Shown here piece by piece: positions 17,673 through 27,532 of a stretch of DNA of 64,000 bases. A program made the position numbers and the translations under genes. The stretch spans positions 1-64,000 of the forward strand of contig DATNPH010000076.1 in the NCBI GenBank assembly GCA_036703315.1, read 5' to 3'. Position 1 is the stretch's first letter. Each line of letters begins with the position of its first letter. The notes beneath the pieces were generated by a model that made no database searches, had not been told where the DNA came from, and was given only the letters and a program-made list of their open reading frames with translations. This DNA is from DATNPH01 sp036703315 (lineage in GTDB: Bacteria; Cyanobacteriota; Cyanobacteriia; Cyanobacteriales; Coleofasciculaceae).

Positions 17673-18779
17673 TTACTTCAGGTAGATTGAGGGATTTGAG
17701 GCAGGCACCGCCGGGAGTCTGAATCCAAACAAGGCACCCTGAGGTATTCGGTTCTCTGCCCAAATTGTACCGCTGTGAGCCTCGATAATTTGACGTGTCA
17801 GGTACAGCCCTAAACCTGAGCCTTTGGCTTGGCGATCGCTCTGTCCTTGATAAAACCGCTCAAACAAGTAAGGAAGTTCGTCTTCAGTGATTCCTGGTCC
17901 ATTATCAAGAACTTTCACCACATGGTAAGTAGACTCTGATTCCAACACCACTTCTACTTTGCCACCACGGGGAGAATGATTGATGCCATTTATTAGTAAA
18001 TTGCTAAAGACTCGCTGCAATTGTAAGGCATCACCCTTCACCCATACAGACTGACGAAAGTTAGATGCACCATACCCCAAAGAAATATACACTCGCCGTG
18101 TTGTGGCTAAATCTATAAGGGTTGCAATCACTTCCTCTGCTATTGCAACCAGATTCAGAGGTGCTAAATGAAGTTTCAGTCCTTCTGTATCATTGCGATA
18201 GACATCTAGCAGCGTCTCTACTAGTTGCAATGTAGATTGATGAGAACGGGTCATCATCCCTAAAACATTTTGTTGCTCTGGCGTCACTGAACCAAAGTAG
18301 CCTTGTTGTAAGGATTTTAGCGTTTCAATTGCTCCCAGAAGTGGAGTTTTTAGGTCATGGGTGAGGGTGGATGCAAAATTTTCCCTGATGCTTTCCAGCT
18401 GTTCTTGAGCGTGTAACTGAGCTTTTTGCTCGGCAATTGCTTCCTCATACCGACGAGCGCGATCGCTCAACCAACCCGTTGCCACTAATGCCATCACCGC
18501 AATGCATCGATTTGCTACTGTTGCTGGATTAGTATCTTCTACAGTAGGAACCACCAAATTTAAAACGGTGAGTACAGAAGCCACCAGCGTAACTTGCAGT
18601 GTTGCCGAACGAGTTAAACGAGGGTGCGCCAGCAAAATTGGTCCTGTGTAAAGGTAGCCGAACACATACTCCGACGGTGTAGCATACTCCAGCGCCATCA
18701 CCACAGCAAATATGCTTGCAATAAGAAAGCAAGTCTTACGCTGCTGGTTGCTCGTCAGCACAAACCTCTTAATCTTCAA
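17673..18779 (-). CDS. Membrane sensor histidine kinase
   Basis: About 368 residues. Several hydrophobic helices in the first ~120 residues form an MASE-like membrane input with no large periplasmic loop. The catalytic core has the H-box T-L-T-H-D-L-K-T-P, N-box N-L-L-I-N-G-I-N-H, G1 D-N-G-P-G-I, F-box L-F-E-R-F and G2 G-S-G-L-G-L-Y. It autophosphorylates on the H-box His and presumably passes phosphate to the next gene's receiver. The frame begins with TTG at 18779; GTG at 18761 is an alternative and no ATG fits, so the start is unsure. A short palindrome (CTGATG-G-CATCAG, 18786-18798) lies immediately upstream. Confidence 0.88.
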   Translation of the reverse strand: MKIKRFVLTSNQQRKTCFLIASIFAVVMALEYATPSEYVFGYLYTGPILLAHPRLTRSATLQVTLVASVLTVLNLVVPTVEDTNPATVANRCIAVMALVATGWLSDRARRYEEAIAEQKAQLHAQEQLESIRENFASTLTHDLKTPLLGAIETLKSLQQGYFGSVTPEQQNVLGMMTRSHQSTLQLVETLLDVYRNDTEGLKLHLAPLNLVAIAEEVIATLIDLATTRRVYISLGYGASNFRQSVWVKGDALQLQRVFSNLLINGINHSPRGGKVEVVLESESTYHVVKVLDNGPGITEDELPYLFERFYQGQSDRQAKGSGLGLYLTRQIIEAHSGTIWAENRIPQGALFGFRLPAVPASNPSIYLK

Positions 18780-19305
18780 TCCCCCCTGATGGCATCAGCT
18801 GATTTCCTAGACTTTATAGCTTTTTCGATGAGCAGCTCCTCCAATACTAACAGCCTAAAATTCAATCTAGATAAAGCTTCAGAGCTTATCTATATCTACA
18901 TGTATACCTTTACATAAACACTAAATAGATTGTCTATTGTATTGCCTGCTTAAAGTTTATTTACTAAGATAATTTTTGTGATTGTTACTCGTTTACAAAT
19001 TACCAATTGACCAGTAAAGCAGAATCCTTCTAGGAAATCAGTTTTTCTTATCTAATGTTTCAACCCTATTTATCTCTCGCTAAAGATATATTGACTGTTT
19101 TTCAATAAAACCCTAATCCTGAGTTCAATAGATGGATAAAATCAAATAAATTTTAAAAGATTTTATCGATTGATTAAATAGCAAACATACCAGCTATTAT
19201 TCAGATTCCAAAAAAAAGTCTCAGAATAGAATTTGATTAATTATGTGACTAATACTTAATTATTCAAAATCAATAATCTTTTCTTGTAACGGGTTTTGCT
19301 AATTT
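18780..19305. promoter_or_regulatory. Divergent control region between histidine kinase and kdpA
   Basis: 526 bp of very A/T-rich DNA between the minus-strand histidine kinase and plus-strand kdpA. No gene is supported. Apart from the 13-bp palindrome at 18786-18798 I could not assign a promoter or operator with confidence. Any shared control of kdp and the two-component pair should act here. Confidence 0.5.
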
Positions 19306-21006
19306 ATGTCGCAAGGATTTTTGCAAATAGCGTTAACGCTAGTTATTTTAGTGGCGATCGTTCCTTTCTTTGGAAGATATATAGCTAGTGTTTTCCTAGG
19401 AGAAAAAACACGTCTTGATCCAATAATGAAGCCAGTTGAAGGCATCATCTACAGTGCTAGTGGCATCCGGCATCAGGAGAACATGACGGGTTGGCAGTAT
19501 GCTCGTGCGGTGCTTTACAGCAATCTCGTCATGTTTGTACTCGTGTACTTAATCTTTATACTTCAAGGCTTTCTCCCCATGAATCCTACAGGATTGAGTG
19601 CGCCAACTTGGGATACAGCCCTACATACAGCTATTTCTTTCGTTACTAATACCAACCAGCAACATTACTCTGGGGAAACCACTTTTAGTTATGCCAGCCA
19701 GATGCTAGCGCTAGGGTATTTAATGTTTACCTCAGCCGCGACGGGTCTAGCCGTGGGAATTGCTTTTATTCGTGGTTTAACTGGCAGACCTCTGGGTAAC
19801 TTTTACATTGATTTAACCCAGTCAATTACTCGTATTTTACTACCGATTTCCATCGTAGGTGCCATCCTCTTAATCTTTTTAGGTGTACCAGAAACGTTGG
19901 CAAGACCAGAAACTTTAACTACCGTGGAAGGAGCCACACAGGTAATTGCTAGAGGACCAGTTGCTCATTTTGAAATTATCAAGCAGCTAGGAGAGAACGG
20001 TGGTGGCTTTTTCGGCATTAACTCGGCTCACCCTTTTGAAAATCCTAGTCCGGCTTCCAACCTAATAGAAACTATAGGAATGATTTGCATTCCTGCTTCT
20101 CTGATTTACACGTTCGGCATCTTTGCTGGGAACGAAAAGCAGGGATGGCTGATTTTTGGGATGGTCTTCATCATCTATGTAGCCTTAATTATCATTACCG
20201 CCATTGGTGAATACCAGGGAAACCCCTTAGTCAACACTATCTTGGGTGGACAGCAACCCAATTTGGAAGGAAAAGAAGTCCGATTTGGTTGGGCACAGAC
20301 GGCACTTTGGGCAATTACAACTACGGGTACTATGACTGGTGCTGTCAACGGGATGCACGATTCCCTGATGCCAGCAGGCGGCTTTTCCACTTTGTTTAAC
20401 ATGTTTATCCAGACAGTTTGGGGCGGTCAGGGAACTGGAACTGTTTATCTATTTATTTACCTGATTCTGACCGTATTTCTGACGGGTCTGATGGTGGGAC
20501 GAACCCCAGAGTTTTTGGGTCGAAAGATTGAAAAGCGAGAAATCGTCTTGGCAAGTGTGATTTTGCTCGTTCACCCGATTTTTATCTTAATTCCAAGTGC
20601 GATCGCTCTGGCTTTTCCCGATACCCTCGGCGGAATTACTAATCCTACCTTTCATGGCCTCTCCCAAGTTGTTTATGAATACACCTCAGCGGCGGCTAAC
20701 AATGGTTCTGGGTTTGAAGGCTTAGCGGATAGTCAATCGGCACCGACAGCGTTGTGGTGGAACTTGAGTACCAGTGTCAGCCTCTTGGCAGGACGCTACC
20801 TCCCGATAATTGCCCTGCTGCTGTTGGCAGATAGCATGTATCGCAAACAACCCGTACCCGAAACCCCTGGCACCCTCCGCACTGATACAAGTCTATTCAC
20901 AGCCGTTACAGCTGGGGTGATTCTGATTTTCGGAGCGCTGACGTTCTTTCCCCTTCTTGCCTTAGGACCCATTGCCGAAGCCTTTCAAATAGCACGCGGT
21001 GGCTGA
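19306..21006 (+). CDS. kdpA: Potassium-transporting ATPase, K+-channel subunit KdpA
   Basis: 566 residues, the usual length. KdpA is the membrane subunit that selects K+ in the high-affinity KdpFABC pump. About ten membrane helices are visible. The selectivity-loop motifs are present: [19 protein letters not shown], the V-N-G-M-H-D-S block and N-N-G-S-G-F-E-G. It is the first gene of the operon; ATG at 19306. Expression in other cyanobacteria is induced by potassium limitation. The gap to kdpB is unusually long (194 bp) and holds repeats. Confidence 0.97.
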   Translation: MSQGFLQIALTLVILVAIVPFFGRYIASVFLGEKTRLDPIMKPVEGIIYSASGIRHQENMTGWQYARAVLYSNLVMFVLVYLIFILQGFLPMNPTGLSAPTWDTALHTAISFVTNTNQQHYSGETTFSYASQMLALGYLMFTSAATGLAVGIAFIRGLTGRPLGNFYIDLTQSITRILLPISIVGAILLIFLGVPETLARPETLTTVEGATQVIARGPVAHFEIIKQLGENGGGFFGINSAHPFENPSPASNLIETIGMICIPASLIYTFGIFAGNEKQGWLIFGMVFIIYVALIIITAIGEYQGNPLVNTILGGQQPNLEGKEVRFGWAQTALWAITTTGTMTGAVNGMHDSLMPAGGFSTLFNMFIQTVWGGQGTGTVYLFIYLILTVFLTGLMVGRTPEFLGRKIEKREIVLASVILLVHPIFILIPSAIALAFPDTLGGITNPTFHGLSQVVYEYTSAAANNGSGFEGLADSQSAPTALWWNLSTSVSLLAGRYLPIIALLLLADSMYRKQPVPETPGTLRTDTSLFTAVTAGVILIFGALTFFPLLALGPIAEAFQIARGG

Positions 21007-21062
21007 AGCCCTGATGTTGTACTAATTGTGTGTGATAACTAGGTGGACAAAATTAATCGTAA

Positions 21063-21127
21063 GGTGGGCATTGCCCATGATTCACTCGGGAAGAGGACTA
21101 CAGAATTGGACGTAGGCAATGCCCACC
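21063..21127. repeat. Inverted-repeat element between kdpA and kdpB
   Basis: A perfect 13-bp inverted repeat (21063-21075 and 21115-21127, GGTGGGCATTGCC) with a 39-base spacer. It extends outward by three further bases after one mismatch. It looks like a small MITE-type or intergenic hairpin element. Confidence 0.85.
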
Positions 21128-21140
21128 GTACAAAAGGTTC

Positions 21141-21186
21141 TAATGGCTAATGGCTAATGGCTAATGGCTAATGGTTAATGGCTAAT
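21141..21186. repeat. Heptameric tandem repeat (TAATGGC) before kdpB
   Basis: Six consecutive 7-bp units of TAATGGC (one is TAATGGT) plus a partial copy, ending 14 bp before the kdpB start codon. No clear Shine-Dalgarno lies in the short remaining gap, so the repeat may influence kdpB translation. Confidence 0.9.
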
Positions 21187-21200
21187 CTCTAACAGAAATT

Positions 21201-23306
21201 ATGAATACACAGGATACGGTTGCATCACCGAACACGCAAAACCAGCCGCCTAGTGGCGATCGAGGTTCGCGTAAACAAAAGCAGCGGAAAGTTGATACCA
21301 AACGGTTGTATCAAAGAGCCTTTGGGGATGCCTTCGTTAAACTCAACCCGCGAGTAATGCTGAGAAACCCAGTCATGTTCATTGTCTGGGTAGGCACAAT
21401 TATCACCTTCTTGCTAACGATTGACCCAACCCTGTTCGGACCCGTACCTGGTGAAAACCAGCGACTGTTCAACGGATTGGTTACTTTAATTTTGTTTTTA
21501 ACCGTTCTGTTTGCCAACTTTGCTGAAGCCGTGGCAGAAGGACGAGGCAAAGCTCAAGCTGATTCTTTACGCTCTACCAAATCAGATACTACAGCTCGAA
21601 AACTCCTGCCCAATGGCTCAACCGAAGAGGTAAGTTCCACGGCTTTGCGAAAAGGCGACCAAATTAAAGTAATTGCTGGTGACATTATTCCAGCTGATGG
21701 GGAAGTACTTAGTGGGGTTGCCTCGGTGGATGAATCAGCGATTACGGGTGAGTCAGCACCCGTGCTGAAAGAACCAGGAAGTGATGTGGCTAGTTCCGTT
21801 ACAGGTGGCACACGTATTATCTCCGATGAACTGGTTCTGCGAGTAACGGCTGACCCTGGGCAGGGTTTTCTCGATCGCATGATTGCCCTAGTAGAAGGAG
21901 CAGAACGGACAAAGACACCGAATGAAATTGCTCTAACGGTCTTACTAGCCGTTCTCACTCTAGTCTTTTTAATTGTTGTAGCGACACTTCCACCCATTGC
22001 TAATTATGTAGGCAGTCCTGTAGGCATCGTAATCTTAATATCCCTGCTAGTAGCCTTGATTCCTACAACAATTGGAGGACTCTTGAGTGCAATTGGGATT
22101 GCCGGAATGGATCGAGTTGCCCAGTTTAACGTGGTGGCAACCTCCGGACGAGCGGTTGAGGCTTGCGGCGACATCAACACCCTAGTATTGGACAAAACTG
22201 GCACGATTACACTAGGAAACCGATTGGCGGAAGAATTCATCCCTGTCAATGGTCACTCACAAGCACAGATTGCTCGTGTTGCTTTAGCCGCCAGTGTATT
22301 TGATGAGACGCCGGAAGGCAAGTCAATTGTGCGGCTGGCTGAAGAGTTGGGTGCAACGGTTGATTTTGACCGCCGTGCCGCCGAAGGAATTGAGTTTTCT
22401 GCCAGAACCCGCATGAGTGGGACAGATTTACCAAATGGCAATGAGGTGCGTAAGGGGGCAGTGGATGCGATTAAGGGCTTTGTTCGCTCTCGTGGTGGAC
22501 GCCTGACACCAGACCTTGATCAAGCCTATGAACGGGTTTCTCGGTTAGGTGGTACGCCTCTTGCTGTTTGTGAGAACGGCGAACTTTACGGCATTATCTA
22601 CCTCAAAGACATTATCAAACCAGGTATCCGCGATCGCTTTGACCAGTTGCGGCGGATGGGCGTCCGCACAGTCATGCTGACGGGTGACAACCGGATTACA
22701 GCCGAGGTGATTGCTAATGAAGCTGGGGTGGATGATTTCATTGCCGAAGCCACACCAGAAGACAAAATTGAGGTGATTCAACGGGAACAGGCAGAAGGCA
22801 AACTGGTAGCTATGACGGGTGATGGCACAAATGACGCCCCAGCATTGGCTCAGGCAAATGTCGGCTTAGCAATGAACTCTGGCACCCAGGCAGCAAAGGA
22901 AGCGGCGAACATGGTGGATTTGGATTCTGACCCCACCAAGCTGATTGACTTGGTGACTATTGGTAAACAGCTACTGATTACTCGTGGAGCGCTGACTACT
23001 TTTTCGCTTGCTAATGATATCGCCAAATACTTCGCGATTATCCCAGCAATGTTTCCGCCTGTCAGTAGCCTCAATGTCATGGGTTTAGCGAGTGCTAATT
23101 CTGCTATTTTGTCAGCACTGATTTATAACGCTCTAATTATTCCAGCTCTTATTCCGCTAGCGCTTAGGGGTGTAAAGTTCAGACCCGTGAGTGCTAACCA
23201 GTTGTTGCGGGATAACATTCTGATTTATGGATTAGGAGGCGTGATAGCACCGTTTATTGGTATCAAAATTATTGACTTAATCATTGCAGCTATTGGATTA
23301 GCTTAG
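21201..23306 (+). CDS. kdpB: Potassium-transporting P-type ATPase, catalytic subunit KdpB
   Basis: 701 residues. The P-type ATPase motifs are all present: T-G-E-S-A-P in the actuator domain, phosphorylation loop D-K-T-G-T-I-T, and the hinge [10 protein letters not shown]. It has the transmembrane layout of a K+ pump. The first ~45 residues are a basic, Gln/Asn-rich extension before the conserved core, a little longer than in enterobacteria. It hydrolyses ATP to drive K+ uptake through KdpA. It is followed 47 bp later by the small KdpF-like gene. Confidence 0.97.
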   Translation: MNTQDTVASPNTQNQPPSGDRGSRKQKQRKVDTKRLYQRAFGDAFVKLNPRVMLRNPVMFIVWVGTIITFLLTIDPTLFGPVPGENQRLFNGLVTLILFLTVLFANFAEAVAEGRGKAQADSLRSTKSDTTARKLLPNGSTEEVSSTALRKGDQIKVIAGDIIPADGEVLSGVASVDESAITGESAPVLKEPGSDVASSVTGGTRIISDELVLRVTADPGQGFLDRMIALVEGAERTKTPNEIALTVLLAVLTLVFLIVVATLPPIANYVGSPVGIVILISLLVALIPTTIGGLLSAIGIAGMDRVAQFNVVATSGRAVEACGDINTLVLDKTGTITLGNRLAEEFIPVNGHSQAQIARVALAASVFDETPEGKSIVRLAEELGATVDFDRRAAEGIEFSARTRMSGTDLPNGNEVRKGAVDAIKGFVRSRGGRLTPDLDQAYERVSRLGGTPLAVCENGELYGIIYLKDIIKPGIRDRFDQLRRMGVRTVMLTGDNRITAEVIANEAGVDDFIAEATPEDKIEVIQREQAEGKLVAMTGDGTNDAPALAQANVGLAMNSGTQAAKEAANMVDLDSDPTKLIDLVTIGKQLLITRGALTTFSLANDIAKYFAIIPAMFPPVSSLNVMGLASANSAILSALIYNALIIPALIPLALRGVKFRPVSANQLLRDNILIYGLGGVIAPFIGIKIIDLIIAAIGLA

Positions 23307-23353
23307 AAACTAATCCAGACGCCGATTACACGCAATAAAAAGAAAGGAAAGTT

Positions 23354-23623
23354 ATGAAACGAGTTGATTTTTTAAAAGAGATTTTGCCGCAAGATTTAAG
23401 TGAGACAGGTGAGTTGATGCGCGAGCAGTGGAAAAGCAATCCGTTGCCAATACAGCTATTTCTCCTACTGTGCTTGAATCTTTTGATTGCCCCAGCTGTT
23501 GATGCTGCCACTGGACCAGAAATTACCCGCAAAGCTGCCTATGCACTTGGTATCTTGGGCATCGTGACAATTGGTTTGGCTATTTACCTATTTGCTGTGA
23601 TTTTACAGCCGGAGCGGTTCTAA
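23354..23623 (+). CDS. KdpF-like small subunit with N-terminal extension (kdpG of cyanobacteria)
   Basis: 89 residues with two membrane helices. The C-terminal ~28 residues end in L-Q-P-E-R-F, the signature of KdpF, the lipid-like stabilising subunit of the Kdp complex. KdpF in enterobacteria is only ~29 residues; here ~55 residues, including a first membrane helix, precede it. A small gene at this position between kdpB and kdpC has been called kdpG in Anabaena. A likely Shine-Dalgarno (AAAGGAAAG) precedes the ATG. Only 2 bp separate it from kdpC. The complex-stabilising role is inferred from the KdpF similarity. Confidence 0.85.
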   Translation: MKRVDFLKEILPQDLSETGELMREQWKSNPLPIQLFLLLCLNLLIAPAVDAATGPEITRKAAYALGILGIVTIGLAIYLFAVILQPERF

Positions 23624-23625
23624 TC

Positions 23626-24294
23626 ATGGTTAGAGAGATAATCACAGGTGTTCGTGCTACGCTTGTTCTCTGGGTTTTGACAGCATTAATCTATCCTTTA
23701 CTGATGCTTTTAGTGGGTCAAATTATCTTCCCCTATCAGGCAAATGGTAGCTTGATTAAAGATAGTCAGGGAAATGTTGTAGGTTCGGCTTTGATCGGTC
23801 AACCGTTCTTCTCGGAACGCTATTTTTGGAGCCGTCCTAGTACGACAAATTACAGCAGCTTTACAGGGAAAGAGTACGATCCCAAAAAACAAGATAATAT
23901 AGCCCAAAGAACGGGTATATCTGGTGCTAGTAACCTGGCTCCGAGCAATACACAAGCGCTGCTCAAAGATAATAGAAAACCAGATGATCCAGATTTGTTA
24001 AAGCGTATTAATGAGACAGTAGGTCAGCTCAAACAGGGAAATATTCAACCTATAACAGGCGATTTAGTTTATACCTCTGGCTCTAGCTTAGACCCGCATA
24101 TTAGTCGTGAGGCGGCGCTAGCACAGATTCAACGGGTGGCAAAGGCGCGATCGCTCGATCCAAACCACCTTGAACTTTTAATTAACGTCAATACAGATAA
24201 CAGATTCCTCGGCATCTTCGGAGAGCCTGGAGTTAATGTACTCAAACTGAATCTAGCTTTAGATAACTTGAAGTCTAATAGCAACGCCTCATGA
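23626..24294 (+). CDS. kdpC: Potassium-transporting ATPase subunit KdpC
   Basis: 222 residues with one N-terminal membrane helix (residues ~10-32). Family motifs include G-S-A-L-I-G-Q-P-F, F-W-S-R-P-S, S-G-S-S-L-D-P-H-I-S and A-R-S-L-D. KdpC assembles with KdpA and KdpB and raises the ATP affinity of the pump. It is slightly longer than E. coli KdpC because of an Asn/Lys-rich central stretch. Its end overlaps the kdpD start by 4 bp, implying translational coupling. Confidence 0.96.
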   Translation: MVREIITGVRATLVLWVLTALIYPLLMLLVGQIIFPYQANGSLIKDSQGNVVGSALIGQPFFSERYFWSRPSTTNYSSFTGKEYDPKKQDNIAQRTGISGASNLAPSNTQALLKDNRKPDDPDLLKRINETVGQLKQGNIQPITGDLVYTSGSSLDPHISREAALAQIQRVAKARSLDPNHLELLINVNTDNRFLGIFGEPGVNVLKLNLALDNLKSNSNAS

Positions 24295-25469
24295 TTACCA
24301 AAAGTGAAATGGCTGGTCGAATGAGTACCACGGAAACATACTGTATGCGTTCCTCTAAGCGTCGTGGGAAGCACAAAATGTTTATTGGCATGGCTCCTGG
24401 CGTTGGCAAAACCTATCGAATGTTAGAAGAAGCGATCGAACTTAAGGAAGAAGGTATTGATGTTGTTATTGGCTTACTAGAAACTCATGGGCGTGAAGAA
24501 ACAGCACAAAAGGCAGTTGGGTTAGAAGTTGTTCCCAAAAAAGAAATCGTTCACGGTGGCGTTACATTATGGGAAATGGACACAGACGCAATTCTAGAGC
24601 GTCAGCCTCAACTGGTGCTTGTGGATGAACTGGCTCATACCAACGTACCGGGTTCGGAGCGAGAAAAGCGGTATCAGGATGTTGAAGTGATATTGGCAGC
24701 TGGAATTGATGTCTTTTCGACAGTTAACATTCAGCACCTAGAGAGCCTTAACGACTTGGTGGCTAAGATTACTAGTGTGAGGGTACGTGAGCGAATCCCC
24801 GATCGCCTTCTGGATGAAGCCACAGAAGTTGTAGTGGTGGACGTGACGCCCGAAACGCTGCAAGAACGGTTACTCGAGGGCAAAATTTATGCTCCAGAAA
24901 AAATCGAGCAATCCCTACAAAACTTCTTTCAACGGCGTCACTTAGTCGCCCTGCGGGAGTTAGCGCTGCGAGAGGTAGCGGACAATATTCAAGAAGCGGC
25001 ATTTGAGGGTCAAGTTTGCAGCGTTCACGAGCGGGTTATGGTGTGTGTTTCCACGTATCCAAACTCAGTTCAGTTGCTGCGAAGGGGGGGGCGGCTGGCA
25101 AATGTAATGCGGGCACGTCTGTTTGCTGTGTTTATCGATCATCCAGAACGCTTCTTGACCAAGGATGAAAGTTTATATCTTGAAACTTGTGAACATCTAT
25201 GCCACCAGCTGGGAGGCGAGTTCTTACGTTTAAAGAGTAACAATATTGCCCAAGCGATCGCCCAAACAGCAAAGAAATACCATATTACTCAAGTAGTTCT
25301 CGGGCAATCTCAGAAATCTCGTTGGGAGTTACTCTGGCGAGGTTCCCTTGTCCAGCAGTTAGTGCGATATCTCAAAGATATCGATTTGCATGTGATAGCT
25401 ACTGAAAACGAAAAACCACCTATCAGTAAAAGACTAAAGGCGGCAGGCGAGAGAATGAATAACAAGTAA
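24291..25469 (+). CDS. kdpD: Short KdpD: sensory and USP domains without a histidine kinase
   Basis: 392 residues. The KdpD N-terminal domain has Walker A A-P-G-V-G-K-T and Walker [12 protein letters not shown] universal-stress-like domain follows (V-M-V-C-V-S start, [11 protein letters not shown]). E. coli KdpD is ~890 residues with four membrane helices, GAF and a histidine kinase; all are missing here. This truncation is normal for cyanobacterial kdp operons. The USP domain binds c-di-AMP in KdpD of other bacteria. The kinase role may be filled by another sensor such as the divergent histidine kinase at 17673; that is inference. ATG at 24291 overlaps the kdpC stop; an ATG at 24309 is an alternative. 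Confidence 0.93.
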   Translation: MITKSEMAGRMSTTETYCMRSSKRRGKHKMFIGMAPGVGKTYRMLEEAIELKEEGIDVVIGLLETHGREETAQKAVGLEVVPKKEIVHGGVTLWEMDTDAILERQPQLVLVDELAHTNVPGSEREKRYQDVEVILAAGIDVFSTVNIQHLESLNDLVAKITSVRVRERIPDRLLDEATEVVVVDVTPETLQERLLEGKIYAPEKIEQSLQNFFQRRHLVALRELALREVADNIQEAAFEGQVCSVHERVMVCVSTYPNSVQLLRRGGRLANVMRARLFAVFIDHPERFLTKDESLYLETCEHLCHQLGGEFLRLKSNNIAQAIAQTAKKYHITQVVLGQSQKSRWELLWRGSLVQQLVRYLKDIDLHVIATENEKPPISKRLKAAGERMNNK

Positions 25470-25500
25470 AATTGCAATTCATCCCTCATTGTTCTTGTTC

Positions 25501-26709
25501 ATGAGTCGCGTAGTTGGTTTAATAAGTGGCACATCTGTGGACGGCATTGATGCTGTCTTGGTGGAAATTACTGGTACTGATATCGATTTGAAAGTCCAGC
25601 TAGTAGCTGGGGCAACCTATGCTTACCCAACGGCTTTGAGAGAGCAAATCCTAGAGGTTTGTGGAGGAGCATCTCTTTCAATGGCACAGTTTGCTCAATT
25701 AGATGATGCGATCGCGTTTCAATTTGCCCAAGCCGCACAAGAAATCCAGGCAGACAACCCTCCGGCTGAACTTATTGGTTCCCACGGTCAAACAGTCTAC
25801 CACCGACCACCTGTGAAGCAGGTGAGTCAACAAGCTGTAGAAACTCTCCCCATCTCACTGGGATACAGCCTACAGCTGGGAAGGGGAGAGGTTATTGCTC
25901 AGCTGACTGGTATCAAGACAGTTAGCAACTTCCGCGTCGCTGACATTGCTGTTGGAGGACAGGCTGCACCACTTGTACCGAAGGTGGATGCCTATTTGCT
26001 CTCGTCGCCGACTCAGCATCGATGTATGCAAAATATTGGTGGCATTGGTAATGTAACTTATCTACCAGCGCGTCAAGGTAACTGGATAGAACAAGTGTAT
26101 GGCTGGGATACGGGTCCAGGTAATGCCCTTTTGGATTTAGCCGTTGAGCATTTTACGAATGGCAGTAAAACCTATGACCAAGATGGCAGTTGGGCTGCCA
26201 GTGGCATTCCTTGTGATGCGCTAGTAGAGCAATGGCTCAGTCAGGAGTTTTTCCAGGCACCACCACCAAAATCTACAGGACGGGAGTTGTTTGGTTTGGA
26301 TTACCTGAAGCAGTGTTTGGCAGACAGTGCAGCCTATAATCTGACGCCTGCTGATATGCTGGCAACGCTGACGGAACTCACGGTTACCTCGATTGTTCAT
26401 AGCTACCGTAGTTTCTTGCCTCAGATGCCAGAGATGGTGCTTTTAGGTGGCGGTGGCAGCCGCAATCTCTATTTGAAGCAACGTCTGCAAGCCCTCCTGG
26501 AGTCAGTCCCAGTCGTAACAACCGATGAGGCTGGGGTAAGTGCGGATTTTAAGGAAGCGATCGCGTTTGCTGTTTTAGCTCATTGGCGTGGGTTAGGCAT
26601 TCCTGGTAATTTACCTCAAGTCACTGGTGCAAGAGCAGCTGTGCTGCTAGGGGACATCCATACACCCTCGTTAACTTCCTGTATTAGACAGGACTCCGGT
26701 TATACTTAG
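25501..26709 (+). CDS. anmK: Anhydro-N-acetylmuramic acid kinase
   Basis: About 402 residues. It opens with the family signature [14 protein letters not shown]. Other ASKHA-fold motifs are [27 protein letters not shown] and L-L-G-G-G-G-S-R-N. AnmK hydrolyses and phosphorylates 1,6-anhydro-MurNAc to MurNAc-6-phosphate in murein recycling in the cytoplasm. ATG at 25501 is preferred over the TTG at 25489. It follows kdpD by 31 bp and could be cotranscribed, although there is no functional link to K+ uptake. Confidence 0.95.
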   Translation: MSRVVGLISGTSVDGIDAVLVEITGTDIDLKVQLVAGATYAYPTALREQILEVCGGASLSMAQFAQLDDAIAFQFAQAAQEIQADNPPAELIGSHGQTVYHRPPVKQVSQQAVETLPISLGYSLQLGRGEVIAQLTGIKTVSNFRVADIAVGGQAAPLVPKVDAYLLSSPTQHRCMQNIGGIGNVTYLPARQGNWIEQVYGWDTGPGNALLDLAVEHFTNGSKTYDQDGSWAASGIPCDALVEQWLSQEFFQAPPPKSTGRELFGLDYLKQCLADSAAYNLTPADMLATLTELTVTSIVHSYRSFLPQMPEMVLLGGGGSRNLYLKQRLQALLESVPVVTTDEAGVSADFKEAIAFAVLAHWRGLGIPGNLPQVTGARAAVLLGDIHTPSLTSCIRQDSGYT

Positions 26710-26837
26710 ACTTACTTAGAGCCTTTTATCCTCCATCTAGACTGAGAAAGGCAATTGTCATGTAGTTACGCTAATTGCTAACCTCAGTGAGGAGAATGAG
26801 AAGAGCAATTGTTCAGTAATAGGCAAAGGGTAAGACT

Positions 26838-27299
26838 GTGGCTCACACCTTTTTAATGGAGGCAGGACGCTGGACACTCCAGGGGACTTGGCTGGAGCGC
26901 AATGGGAGGCCAATTCCTGTTAGAGGTGGGACGATCATTGTCTGGAGTCGGGAGAACTGGTTTACTATGGTCACAAAGCTGGTTTTTCCCGAAGACAAAG
27001 AGCGTGAGGATATTTCTTTTCAGTATCGGGGGCGTCTTGATGCTGGAGAGCGACAGTACACCTTTGTCTTACAGCACAGTGTTTTAGGTCGTGTCGAAGG
27101 CGAGGGCTGGGTGACTCCAGAATCAATTGTTCAACGCTACTGGGTCTTAGGCGATCGCCAACGGCGTAGTGGTTTTGAGACAAGGTACCGACTAAACGAC
27201 AACACCTATTACCTATCTAGTGGCATCATGGCAGGTCACTATCTTACTAGCACAATGGAGGCAACGCTAGAACGTCAGTCAGAATCACACTATTCTTAA
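26838..27299 (+). CDS. Conserved hypothetical protein
   Basis: 153 residues, soluble, no signal peptide. The GTG start at 26838 is preceded by AAAGGG at a good distance. It is rich in beta-strand patterns with an alternating aromatic/charged texture (W-T-L-Q-G-T-W, Y-R-G-R-L-D, G-R-V-E-G-E-G-W, Q-R-Y-W-V-L-G-D), suggesting a lipocalin-like or other small beta-barrel fold. No catalytic motif and no named family are recognised. It lies alone between anmK and a protein kinase gene. Confidence 0.7.
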   Translation: MAHTFLMEAGRWTLQGTWLERNGRPIPVRGGTIIVWSRENWFTMVTKLVFPEDKEREDISFQYRGRLDAGERQYTFVLQHSVLGRVEGEGWVTPESIVQRYWVLGDRQRRSGFETRYRLNDNTYYLSSGIMAGHYLTSTMEATLERQSESHYS

Positions 27300-27532
27300 A
27301 TCTAGCTATTTTGGTGCATTAACTTAATTTTGGTAGCCCCCGAAAGCAGTGGATTATGAGATTTTACTTGTACTCCTGCAACTCCTAAATTCCTTTTTCG
27401 TCAAATTGGAGAGATCAAGAGAGGGTAAGTCATTCGGGTCATTTGTTCCTTCCAACTTCTCGAATTGCTCTTAAGTGACACTGTAATCAATAAATATCTT
27501 CCACAACTCCTCCAAGCTGTCAGAACCAGATC

